26,604 bases of DNA, from positions 1 through 26,604 of the forward strand of contig CAIYXD010000511.1 of NCBI GenBank assembly GCA_903930085.1, given 5' to 3'. Position numbers and translations under genes: made by a program. Below are positions 7,347-14,565 of this stretch, piece after piece. The stretch comes from an uncultured Flavobacteriia bacterium (lineage in GTDB: Bacteria; Bacteroidota; Bacteroidia; Flavobacteriales_D; Crocinitomicaceae). The notes under the pieces were generated by a model that was not told the origin of the DNA, searched no databases, and was given only the letters and a program-made list of their open reading frames with translations. Each line of letters begins with the position of its first letter. Within the stretch, counting starts at the first letter, position 1.

Positions 7347-8183
7347 TTATATTAAATTTAAGTTGTGCTTCACATAGGACGTTATGAAAAGTCTGTATTT
7401 TTTATTGTTTGGAATACGAACGCGCTCTTGAAGAATGATTTTTGCAGGAGTGGCTTTAATTTTATTAAATAATTTATAGTAATAAATATACGCCATGTAA
7501 ACTCCGAAACGTGCATTTTTAGGAAGCTGCTTGATGCCTTCAAAACCCATTTTAAAATCCAGTTCAATATTCTCTTCGATTTCTTTTTTTATGTCGCAAT
7601 CAAAATCCTTTAAATTTATTCCAGGAAAATAGGTTCTTCCAAGTTCATTGAAATCGTCGTTTAAATCGCGTAAGAAATTGATTTTCTGAAAGGCAGATCC
7701 AAGTTTCATTGCAGCTGGTTTTAAACGTTGGTATTCTGCTTCGCTCCCGTTTACAAAAATCTTCAAACACATCAGACCAACAACTTCAGCGGAACCCAAA
7801 ATATACAATTCATATTTTGCTTCATCGTAAGTTTGCTTGTTTAGATCCATTTCCATGCTCTGCAAAAAAGTCTCTATTAGGTCAAGCGGAATGGCAAACT
7901 TATTTACTGCCCATTGAAAACTATTCAAAATCGGGTTCAATGAAATTCCTTTTTCTATTGCGGTATATGTTTGTATTTTAAAATCGTTAAGCAATTCGGA
8001 TTTATCGTAGCCATGAAAAGAATCAACAATTTCATCTGCAAAGCGCACAAAGCCGTAAACTGCATAAATAGGATTTTGTAATTCCTTATCCAAAAATGAT
8101 ATTCCCATGGAAAAAGAAGTACTATACCTTTTAGTTGTCAGTTTGCTCATTTCGTGTGAGACATTGTCAAATAATTGTTTCAT
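7347..8183 (-). CDS. crtB: Phytoene synthase (squalene/phytoene synthase family)
   Basis: This 278-residue protein is a trans-isoprenyl diphosphate synthase that would join two geranylgeranyl diphosphates head to head into phytoene. The first aspartate-rich motif is DEIVD at 50-54 (in VYGFVRFADEIVD) and the second is RDLNDDFNELGRTYFP at 172-187, both of which bind magnesium-diphosphate. The length is typical. Its neighbours, crtI 43 bases upstream and idi five bases downstream, make phytoene rather than squalene the likely product. The protein is soluble or peripherally membrane-bound, with no signal peptide. Confidence 0.95.
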   Translation of the reverse strand: MKQLFDNVSHEMSKLTTKRYSTSFSMGISFLDKELQNPIYAVYGFVRFADEIVDSFHGYDKSELLNDFKIQTYTAIEKGISLNPILNSFQWAVNKFAIPLDLIETFLQSMEMDLNKQTYDEAKYELYILGSAEVVGLMCLKIFVNGSEAEYQRLKPAAMKLGSAFQKINFLRDLNDDFNELGRTYFPGINLKDFDCDIKKEIEENIELDFKMGFEGIKQLPKNARFGVYMAYIYYYKLFNKIKATPAKIILQERVRIPNNKKYRLFITSYVKHNLNLI

Positions 8184-8226
8184 GCGTAGCGATTTGTCTA
8201 GAATTAAATTTAAAATTAAAAATTAA

Positions 8227-9702
8227 TTAGATTTTTTTGAAATCTTTTATAATTGCTTTAGCTACAACCTCCCCTGAAATTATAGAAGGCGGCACACCTG
8301 GCCCTGGAACAGTCAACTGGCCTGTGTAATACATGTTCTTCAATTTTTTACTTTTCAAAGATGGCTTTAAGATAGCTGTTTGTTTTAGCGTATTTGCCAA
8401 TCCGTAAGCATTTCCTTTGAAAGCATGGTAATCATTTTTAAAGTCTGTAATACAGTAACTTTTCTTATAAATTATTGAATCCCTAATCGTATTCCCAGTT
8501 TTTTGCTCTAATCTGTCTAAGATAATATTAAAATATTTCTCTCGAGTTTCCTCGTCATCTGATAGATTTGGAGCTATTGGAACCAATAGAAACAGATTTT
8601 CTTTTCCTTCTGGCGCGACACTTGGATCGGTCATAGATGGAACACTTGCATAAAATAATGGAGCGGAAGGCCATTTTGCATCTTTGTAAATTTCTTTGGC
8701 ATGCAACTCAAAATCTTCGTCAAAAAACAAATTGTGGTGATCCAAACCGTCTAATTTTTTATCGATTCCCAAGTAAAAAAGTAAGCAAGATGGCGCCATG
8801 GTGCGACTTTCCCAATATTTTTCAGAATAGTTTGCTTTATCTTCCAAAATTCCTGTATCTGTGTGGTGGTAATCAGCACCAGAAACTAGAATGTCTGTTT
8901 CGTAAGAATTGGTTTTGGTAAGCACATGTGTCACTAATTTGTTGGAAGATTTTATCCCCGTAACTTCTTGATCGGTAATTATTTTTACGCCATTTTCTAA
9001 TGCAATTTTCTCAAAAGCCTCAATAATATTGAACATTCCGCCCATCGGATACCAAGTGCCCAAAGAAATATCTGCATAATTCATTAAAGAATATAACGCT
9101 GGAGTATCTTTTGGCATCGCACCAAGAAATAATATTGGAAATTCCAGTAAAGACAAGATTTTTTCGTTCTTGAAGTATTTGCGTATATATTTCGAAAACG
9201 AAGAAAGCAAGTGAAGCTTAAATAGGCCCTTTAAAATTCTTATATCTGCAAATTCTGTGAGTTTTAAACTTGGTTTGTAAACCAAATCTTGCATCCCAAC
9301 TTCATATTTATATTTTGCGTCCGTTAAAAAGGATTTCAGTTTTTCAGAACTTCCTTTTTCCAACGATTCAAACCACTCGTAAAGTTTGGTTTCATCTGCT
9401 GGAATGGGCGTTTTTGTTCCGTCTTTCCAAAATACATTATAGGAAGGGTCTAATCTTTTTAATGCGTAAAAGTCACTTGTCGTATGACCGAATTTCACAT
9501 AAAATTGCTCAAAAACATCTGGCATCCAATACCAACTTGGACCCATATCGAATACAAAACCATCTGTTTTAAATTGACGCGCTCTTCCTCCGATTGTTGC
9601 GTTTTTCTCTAAAATTGTAACGTCAAATCCTGCTTTAGCTAAAAACGATGCTGAAGCAAGACTTGAAATTCCTGCGCCAATTAGCGTGACTTTTTTCCCC
9701 AT
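8227..9702 (-). CDS. crtI: Phytoene desaturase (CrtI type)
   Basis: This 491-residue FAD-dependent desaturase inserts double bases into phytoene to give neurosporene or lycopene. The N-terminal dinucleotide-binding fold is visible at 4-40 (VTLIGAGISSLASA, then EKNATIGGRARQF). The third glycine of the GxGxxG pattern is serine (S14), which I recall as common in related Bacteroidota desaturases. The conserved C-terminal FAD segment YTGQLTVPGPGVPPSIISGE lies near residues 457-476. The number of desaturation steps cannot be read from sequence. Its ATG overlaps the sigma-factor stop codon by one base (TAATG), so the two are translationally coupled. No lycopene cyclase or carotenoid hydroxylase gene is present nearby, so the final pigment is unknown. 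Confidence 0.95.
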   Translation of the reverse strand: MGKKVTLIGAGISSLASASFLAKAGFDVTILEKNATIGGRARQFKTDGFVFDMGPSWYWMPDVFEQFYVKFGHTTSDFYALKRLDPSYNVFWKDGTKTPIPADETKLYEWFESLEKGSSEKLKSFLTDAKYKYEVGMQDLVYKPSLKLTEFADIRILKGLFKLHLLSSFSKYIRKYFKNEKILSLLEFPILFLGAMPKDTPALYSLMNYADISLGTWYPMGGMFNIIEAFEKIALENGVKIITDQEVTGIKSSNKLVTHVLTKTNSYETDILVSGADYHHTDTGILEDKANYSEKYWESRTMAPSCLLFYLGIDKKLDGLDHHNLFFDEDFELHAKEIYKDAKWPSAPLFYASVPSMTDPSVAPEGKENLFLLVPIAPNLSDDEETREKYFNIILDRLEQKTGNTIRDSIIYKKSYCITDFKNDYHAFKGNAYGLANTLKQTAILKPSLKSKKLKNMYYTGQLTVPGPGVPPSIISGEVVAKAIIKDFKKI

Positions 9703-10214
9703 TAATTCATTGCATAATTATAATCCGGTAAAAGATCCATTAACTTTTTCCGAGCTATAAAAATACGACTTTTTACGGTTCCAATTGGAATACCTAAAGA
9801 ATCTGCAATTTCTTTGTACTTGAATCCTTGAAAATGCATTTCAAAGGGTGTTTTGTATTCATCGCCCAAACTATTGATTTGACTGGAAACTTCTTTTTCA
9901 AGCATATAATGAATCGGTTGATTTGTTGATTCACTCGTCCCATTTAGTAAATACAATTCTTGGGAATGATCGAAAATTGTTCCGGATTTCACCTTTCTTC
10001 GGTATTGGTTGATGAAAATATTTCGCATTATCGTAAAAACCCATGCTTTGAAATTAGTTTGAGGAGCATAATAAGTTCTGTACGTAATTGCTTTCAACAT
10101 GGTCTCTTGCGTAAGATCTTTCGCATCTTCATTGTTTCTAGTAAAACTCATAGCAAATGAATGAAGATTATTTTCCATTCCAATTAAAGCTTCGTTAAAT
10201 TCTATTGTAGACAT
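9702..10214 (-). CDS. ECF-type RNA polymerase sigma factor
   Basis: This 170-residue protein is a small sigma-70 factor with only regions 2 and 4. Region 2 spans about 8-75, with the DLTQETMLKAITYRTYY core-binding segment and the FKAWVFTIMRNIFINQYRR segment (55-73). Region 4 spans about 112-160, with the helix-turn-helix EIADSLGIPIGTVKSRIFIARKKL (135-158). It is the first gene of the carotenoid-photolyase operon and overlaps crtI by one base. Sigma factors in this position are common in Bacteroidota carotenoid clusters. No anti-sigma factor or membrane sensor is encoded beside it, so activity may be set by its transcription, through the palindrome over its promoter. It may act on other light or oxidative-stress promoters; that is inference. 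Confidence 0.93.
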   Translation of the reverse strand: MSTIEFNEALIGMENNLHSFAMSFTRNNEDAKDLTQETMLKAITYRTYYAPQTNFKAWVFTIMRNIFINQYRRKVKSGTIFDHSQELYLLNGTSESTNQPIHYMLEKEVSSQINSLGDEYKTPFEMHFQGFKYKEIADSLGIPIGTVKSRIFIARKKLMDLLPDYNYAMN

Positions 10215-10218
10215 GTTA

Positions 10219-10290
10219 TTTTGTTTAAATATTTACACGTCAAAGTTAAACAAATTTTGTTTAACAAAACAAAAAAAAAGTTAAACAAAA
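10219..10290. promoter_or_regulatory. Operator-like palindrome with flanking half-sites
   Basis: Bases 10245-10265 form a perfect inverted repeat with ten-base arms around one central base: GTTAAACAAA, T, TTTGTTTAAC. A further forward half-site, GTTAAACAAA, lies at 10280-10289. A reverse half-site with one mismatch (TTTTGTTTAAA) lies at 10219-10229. Like-oriented copies are 35-36 bases apart. The palindrome covers the -7 element and most of the -33 to -7 spacer, the place where MerR-family repressors bind. The arrangement resembles multi-site operators of light-sensing MerR proteins (LitR/CarH), but no such gene is in the window. The identity of the regulator is inference. Confidence 0.6.
10234..10273 (-). 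promoter_or_regulatory. Promoter of the sigma-crt-photolyase operon
   Basis: On the minus strand a perfect TAnnTTTG element (TAACTTTG) lies at 10241-10248. TTTG copies at 10265-10268 and 10270-10273 give spacers of 16 and 21 bases, bracketing the usual Bacteroidota distance. Transcription would start near 10234, leaving a leader of about 20 bases before the sigma-factor ATG. The -7 element is overlapped by the palindrome at 10245-10265. Two other promoters in this window share the same -7 form. Confidence 0.55.
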
Positions 10291-10502
10291 TGTTTTTTTA
10301 TTTAAAATACGTGCAAAATGCTTTAAATACAAGGGTAGAGGGACTAGTTAGAATTTTAGATTGAAATAAAATCAAGCGTTTGTTAAGGAAATTGTAGCTT
10401 AGTTCCTCTTTAAATGAAAGAATAGAAAGTAATTTCCAGAAATTTATTTCTAATTTTTTCTGAATTTGAAGGATAATGAGGGTAATTCGAAATGAAAGTG
10501 GG

Positions 10503-11654
10503 CTAATTAGTACTAATCACTTTAATTTTATTTTTCACGGCAAGTGCTGTTTTCTTTACGGTTTCCAAATCTGTGCCAGCAATTGTCACATGTCCCATTT
10601 TGCGGAAAGGTTTTGTGAATTGTTTTCCGTAGATATGCGGATGAACGCCAGATAAAGAAAGGCATTCCTCTAATCCTTCATAAAAAACGGGGCCTTCAAA
10701 ACCGATTTCACCTAAAAGATTAATCATTGCGCCAGCTTGTAATATTGTTGTTTCTCCTAATGGTAAATTCAATACAGAACGCAAATGTTGTTCAAACTGC
10801 GAAGTAATATTGCATTCAATGGTATGGTGGCCGCTATTGTGTGGACGAGGCGCAATCTCATTTACTAAAAGTGTTTCATCTGCAGTGAGAAACATTTCAA
10901 CAGCCAATATACCAACCATATCCAATTTTTGGATAATATCTATTGCTATTTCCTTCGCTTTTTGCTCAATTTTAGACGAAATTTCAGCCGGAGCAAATTG
11001 AAATTCTACGAGATTTGCTGCTGCACTGAATTCACATTCTACTGCCGGATACGTTTTAATTTCTCCTCTTTCGTTTCGCGCAACAATTACAGATAGTTCT
11101 TTAACGAAGGCAATCTTTTTTTCTAAAAGCGATGGGGCGGTAAATGCTTTGGAGAAATCTTCCTCTTGAAGAATGGCTTGAACACCTTTTCCGTCATATC
11201 CGCCTGTGCGCAATTTTTGAATGAAAGGGAGATTTTCTTTGTGCGCCTCCAATTCTTTTCCCGAATTGATTAAAAAAAATGGAGCGGTAGGAATTGCGTT
11301 GTCAATATAGAATTGCTTTTGGAGCCCTTTATCTTTAATGATTTTTAAAACGCGCGGCTGCGGAAAAACTTTTTTACCCAATTTCTCCAATGCTTCTAGT
11401 GCTTCAACGTTGACATTTTCAATTTCAACCGTTAAGATGTCCTTGTCCAATCCAAAGTTATAGAGTGCGTCATAATCCGTTATGGAACCTTCTGTGAAAG
11501 AATGCGCAATCAACTTGCATGGCGCGTTTATATCTGAATCTAAAATGTGCACTTCCACATCAAAATTAATTGCTTCCTGAATAAACATACGACCTAATTG
11601 ACCGCCACCGATCATTCCAAGTCTTGTCGAATTACCAAACCAACATTTTTGCAT
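10503..11654 (-). CDS. purK: 5-(carboxyamino)imidazole ribonucleotide synthase
   Basis: This 383-residue ATP-grasp enzyme carboxylates aminoimidazole ribonucleotide with bicarbonate and ATP in purine synthesis. The N-terminal motif MIGGGQLGRM is at 14-23. The ATP-grasp loop RTGGYDGKG is at 149-157, and the metal/ATP segment NEIAPRPHNSGHHTIE lies in the last third. I keep the ATG at 11654 because relatives have about 12 residues before the glycine-rich motif; an alternative ATG is residue 14. The promoter is so close to the first ATG that the message may be leaderless. It diverges from hpt-adk, so purine synthesis and salvage genes are back to back. PurE, its usual partner, is not in the window. 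Confidence 0.95.
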   Translation of the reverse strand: MQKCWFGNSTRLGMIGGGQLGRMFIQEAINFDVEVHILDSDINAPCKLIAHSFTEGSITDYDALYNFGLDKDILTVEIENVNVEALEALEKLGKKVFPQPRVLKIIKDKGLQKQFYIDNAIPTAPFFLINSGKELEAHKENLPFIQKLRTGGYDGKGVQAILQEEDFSKAFTAPSLLEKKIAFVKELSVIVARNERGEIKTYPAVECEFSAAANLVEFQFAPAEISSKIEQKAKEIAIDIIQKLDMVGILAVEMFLTADETLLVNEIAPRPHNSGHHTIECNITSQFEQHLRSVLNLPLGETTILQAGAMINLLGEIGFEGPVFYEGLEECLSLSGVHPHIYGKQFTKPFRKMGHVTIAGTDLETVKKTALAVKNKIKVISTN

Positions 11655-11686
11655 GCCACAAAGATAAGAGGGATTTTTTGAGTCAA
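11652..11686 (-). promoter_or_regulatory. purK promoter, possibly giving a leaderless mRNA
   Basis: The minus strand carries TAnnTTTG (TATCTTTG) at 11659-11666 and a TTG (in CCTTGA) at 11684-11686, with a 17-base spacer. The predicted transcription start falls on or within a few bases of the purK ATG at 11654, leaving essentially no leader. Confidence 0.5.
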
Positions 11687-11733
11687 GGTATTCTTTCCGA
11701 ACAAATATTTATGGAACTATTTTAATAAAATTG

Positions 11734-11748
11734 TACCTTTGTCGCTCA
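11734..11748 (+). promoter_or_regulatory. Promoter -7 element of hpt-adk
   Basis: TACCTTTG at 11734-11741 matches TAnnTTTG and would start transcription near 11748, about 15 bases before the GTG start of hpt. No convincing -33 TTTG is seen at the right spacing, so this is moderate evidence. Confidence 0.4.
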
Positions 11749-11762
11749 AATTATAGTAATAC

Positions 11763-12296
11763 GTGATTCAATTACAAGATAAATCGTTCGAGGTTTTCAT
11801 TAAAGAGGCGGAAATTTTAAAAGAAGTTTCATCGCTTGCAGAAATGATTAACAAAGAATACCAAGGGAAGGAAGTTATTTTTATCGCTATTTTGAACGGA
11901 GCATTTATGTTTTCTTCGGATTTGATAAAATGTATCACACTTCCTTGCGAAATATCCTTTGTTAAGGTAAGTTCCTATAAAGGAACAACTTCTAAAGGTA
12001 GAGTAGACGAATTGATTGGTTTGAGCACAAAAATTGAGAACAAGCACGTTATTATTTTAGAAGACATTGTGGATACAGGAATCACAATTGATAAGATTAA
12101 AACCCTTTTGCATATTGAAAATCCTGCGTCTGTAAAAATTTGCACCCTTTTGTTCAAACCAGATGCTTTTTTAGGAAAAGTTGAACCGGAGTTTGTTGGC
12201 TTTTCCATTCCTAACAAATTTGTTGTCGGTTATGGCTTGGATTACAATGAGAAAGGACGAAATATTAAAGAAATTTACCAATTAAAAGAGGAGTAA
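11763..12296 (+). CDS. hpt: Hypoxanthine phosphoribosyltransferase
   Basis: This 177-residue purine salvage enzyme transfers phosphoribose from PRPP to hypoxanthine (and often guanine). The PRPP-binding motif VIILEDIVDTGITIDKI is at about 94-110. The substrate loop VIFIAILNGAFMFSSDL lies at about 38-54, and the C-terminal signature IPNKFVVGYGLDYNEKGRN is present. The start is GTG: no ATG lies upstream, the next ATG would remove the conserved first strand, and the GTG start aligns with the usual N-terminus (IQLQDKSFEVFI). It is followed 17 bases later by adk in a different reading frame, so the two are separate genes. I recall that many Flavobacteriaceae carry an Hpt-Adk fusion protein. Confidence 0.94.
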   Translation: MIQLQDKSFEVFIKEAEILKEVSSLAEMINKEYQGKEVIFIAILNGAFMFSSDLIKCITLPCEISFVKVSSYKGTTSKGRVDELIGLSTKIENKHVIILEDIVDTGITIDKIKTLLHIENPASVKICTLLFKPDAFLGKVEPEFVGFSIPNKFVVGYGLDYNEKGRNIKEIYQLKEE

Positions 12297-12313
12297 CCTA
12301 AGTTCAAAAAAGT

Positions 12314-12886
12314 ATGTTGAATATTGTTTTATTCGGACCTCCCGGAGCTGGGAAAGGAACACAATCTGAAAGATTGATAGAAAAATATCATTTAGTTCAT
12401 TTATCTACCGGTGATGTTTTTAGAGCCAATATTAAAGGTGCGACAGAACTAGGAGTTTTGGCGAAAAGTTTTATGGATAAGGGACAATTAGTTCCAGATG
12501 AGGTTACAATCAACATGTTGCGTTCTGAGGTATTGAAACATCCCGATTCTAATGGTTTTATATTTGATGGTTTCCCTAGAACAAATGCACAGGCGGAAGC
12601 ACTCGATTCTTTTTTGAATTCCTTGAAAACTTCTATTAGCGTAATGTTAGCTTTGGAAGTAGAAGAAAATGAATTGAAAGAACGGTTAAAAAAACGAGCT
12701 GAAATTAGCGGACGAATAGACGATGCTAATCCAGAAGTTATTCAAAATAGGATAAATGTATACCAGTCAGAAACTGCGCCAGTAAAAAAGTATTACCAAG
12801 AACAAGGTAAATTTATTGCCATTGATGGAATTGGTGCTATTGATCATATTACGACGCGTCTGTTTGAGGTAATCGATTCCTTATAA
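12314..12886 (+). CDS. adk: Adenylate kinase
   Basis: This 190-residue kinase catalyses the reversible reaction ATP + AMP to 2 ADP. The P-loop GPPGAGKGTQ is at 8-17, the AMP-binding segment LSTGDVFRANI at about 30-40 and FDGFPRTNAQAEAL at about 84-97. The lid is the short form (RLKKRAEISGRIDDANPEVIQNR) without the zinc-binding insertion. The protein is full length. It forms a two-gene operon with hpt and is followed by a strong terminator hairpin. Both products act in purine nucleotide balance. Confidence 0.97.
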   Translation: MLNIVLFGPPGAGKGTQSERLIEKYHLVHLSTGDVFRANIKGATELGVLAKSFMDKGQLVPDEVTINMLRSEVLKHPDSNGFIFDGFPRTNAQAEALDSFLNSLKTSISVMLALEVEENELKERLKKRAEISGRIDDANPEVIQNRINVYQSETAPVKKYYQEQGKFIAIDGIGAIDHITTRLFEVIDSL

Positions 12887-12906
12887 TAGGTTTTAAATAG
12901 TTTGTA

Positions 12907-12937
12907 AATGCCGACTTTCAAGGAAGTTGGCATTTTT
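12907..12937 (+). terminator. Intrinsic terminator after adk
   Basis: An 11-base stem, AATGCCGACTT (12907-12917) pairing with AAGTTGGCATT (12924-12934) with one G-U pair, encloses the six-base loop TCAAGG. A run of five T at 12933-12937 overlaps the end of the stem. It lies 21 bases after the adk stop, and its T run sits near the -33 region of the obgE promoter. Confidence 0.85.
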
Positions 12938-12958
12938 AGTTTATTGGATGAATAATCC

Positions 12959-12973
12959 TAACTTTGTAAAAAA
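12959..12973 (+). promoter_or_regulatory. Promoter -7 element of obgE
   Basis: TAACTTTG at 12959-12966 fits TAnnTTTG and is identical to the -7 element of the sigma-crt operon. The predicted start is near 12973, leaving a leader of only about seven bases before the ATG at 12980. The -33 element is not distinct; the T run of the adk terminator lies at about that distance. Confidence 0.45.
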
Positions 12974-12979
12974 TGCATT

Positions 12980-13972
12980 ATGGCTTCTGATAATTTTGTG
13001 GATTATGTAAAAATACATTGCAAATCTGGTAACGGAGGTGGAGGTTCTACGCACTTTCGAAGGGAAAAATACATCCCGAAAGGCGGACCGGATGGAGGAG
13101 ATGGAGGACGTGGAGGACATATTTATGTACGCGGGAACAAGCAACTTTGGACGCTTTTACATTTAAAATTTAAAAAACACATTAAAGCTGGTCACGGTGG
13201 ACACGGTTCATTGAATTTACAAACTGGAAAGCAAGGTCAAGATGAATACATCGATGTTCCGCTTGGGACAATCGCGCGCGACATGGAAACTGGTGAGATT
13301 TTGTTTGAAATCACCGAAGAGGGGGAAGAGCGCATTTTACAGCCAGGCGGTCGCGGAGGATTTGGTAATAATAATTTCAAATCTCCAACAAATCAAACAC
13401 CACGTTTTGCGCAGCCAGGTGAAGAAGGGCAGGAAAACTGGAAGGTTCTTGAGTTAAAAGTTTTGGCAGATGTTGGTTTGGTTGGTTTCCCAAATGCAGG
13501 GAAAAGCACCTTACTTTCTGTTTTGACGTCCGCGAAACCGGAAATAGCAAATTATGCGTTTACTACGCTTCGACCAAATCTTGGAATTGTGAAATACCGC
13601 GATTACCGCTCTTTTATTATGGCGGATATTCCAGGGATTATAGAAGGTGCGCATGAAGGTAAAGGATTAGGTTTGCGTTTTTTGCGCCATATTGAACGAA
13701 ATTCATTGCTTTTATTCATGGTTCCAGCGGATAGTGAGGATATTCACAAAGAATATAAGATTTTACTCAATGAGTTGAAACAATATAATCCTGAATTATT
13801 GCACAAAGATCGGCTTTTGGCGATAACCAAATCGGACATGTTGGATGAGGATTTAATCCATGATATTAAAAAAGATTTACCAAAAATACCTTTCGTTTTT
13901 ATATCTGCAGTTGCAGAGCAAGGACTTACCGAACTGAAAGATTTAATTTGGGAAAATTTAAATAATGAATAA
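12980..13972 (+). CDS. obgE: Obg-family GTPase
   Basis: This 330-residue GTPase (Obg/CgtA) acts in large ribosomal subunit assembly and stress control. The glycine-rich Obg fold covers about 1-158, with repeated GG segments (for example GGPDGGDGGRGG at 35-46). The GTPase domain follows: G1 GFPNAGKS at 169-176, switch I TTLRPN at 195-200, G3 DIPG at 216-219, G4 TKSD at 283-286 and G5 ISA at 308-310. The variable C-terminal domain of longer homologues is absent, as is usual for short Obg proteins. It overlaps the PAP2 gene by eight bases. Confidence 0.97.
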   Translation: MASDNFVDYVKIHCKSGNGGGGSTHFRREKYIPKGGPDGGDGGRGGHIYVRGNKQLWTLLHLKFKKHIKAGHGGHGSLNLQTGKQGQDEYIDVPLGTIARDMETGEILFEITEEGEERILQPGGRGGFGNNNFKSPTNQTPRFAQPGEEGQENWKVLELKVLADVGLVGFPNAGKSTLLSVLTSAKPEIANYAFTTLRPNLGIVKYRDYRSFIMADIPGIIEGAHEGKGLGLRFLRHIERNSLLLFMVPADSEDIHKEYKILLNELKQYNPELLHKDRLLAITKSDMLDEDLIHDIKKDLPKIPFVFISAVAEQGLTELKDLIWENLNNE

Positions 13973-14558
13973 TTTTCTGGAAGATATAGACAGACAGATA
14001 GTTACCATAATAAACAGCTGGAATACGCCACTATTAGACGAAATCATGTGGATTGTTTCGGCGAAGCTAACATGGATTCCACTGTATGTATTTCTTCTCT
14101 TTTTAGCCTATCGAAAATTAGATCGCAAAACTTTTTTTCTATTCATGGGATTTGTTTGCGCAGCTGTTGTGCTGGCAGATTTAGTTTCCGTTCATGCTTT
14201 TAAAAATGTATTTCTTCGCTTCAGACCTTCGCATAATTTGATTCTAACGAATAAGTTACATTATTACGAAATGGAGCCTGGCGAATTTTACAAAGGCGGG
14301 AAATATGGATTTGTTTCGTCGCACGCTGCAAATTTCTTAGCAATAGCAGGCAGTTCTTTGCTAGTGTTGAACAAGTTTTATCCATGGTTAAAATGGCTAC
14401 TCTTACTTGTAGGATTAGCAATTGGTTACAGTAGATTGTATCTTGGGGTTCACTATCTTTCAGATGTTTTAGCCGGAGGATTACTAGGGTTTTGTATTTC
14501 GCTGCTACTTTTTAAACTTTTCTTCCAACCATTAGCGCACAAAAAAAAGATCCGCTAA
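13965..14558 (+). CDS. PAP2-superfamily membrane phosphatase
   Basis: This 197-residue integral membrane protein has the three PAP2 phosphatase motifs: K80 to P88 (KNVFLRFRP), the serine-histidine segment VSSHAAN with catalytic H120, and SRLYLGVHYLSD with R157, H163 and D167. About five or six hydrophobic helices are visible (for example 33-50, 56-75, 125-138, 143-155 and 168-187). Likely substrates are lipid phosphates such as undecaprenyl diphosphate or phosphatidic acid; which one cannot be told. The start overlaps the obgE stop by eight bases, so the genes are co-transcribed. It ends seven bases before the convergent acyltransferase gene. Confidence 0.9.
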   Translation: MNNFLEDIDRQIVTIINSWNTPLLDEIMWIVSAKLTWIPLYVFLLFLAYRKLDRKTFFLFMGFVCAAVVLADLVSVHAFKNVFLRFRPSHNLILTNKLHYYEMEPGEFYKGGKYGFVSSHAANFLAIAGSSLLVLNKFYPWLKWLLLLVGLAIGYSRLYLGVHYLSDVLAGGLLGFCISLLLFKLFFQPLAHKKKIR

Positions 14559-14565
14559 ATGCACG

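Noticed and set aside
13074..13120. Repeated GGAGG-like units as a DNA repeat
   Set aside because: They encode the glycine-rich Obg fold and are explained by protein sequence.
14533..14557. TTAGCG/CGCTAA pairing at the end of the PAP2 gene as a terminator
   Set aside because: The loop is about 15 bases, the stem spans the stop codon and no T run follows.
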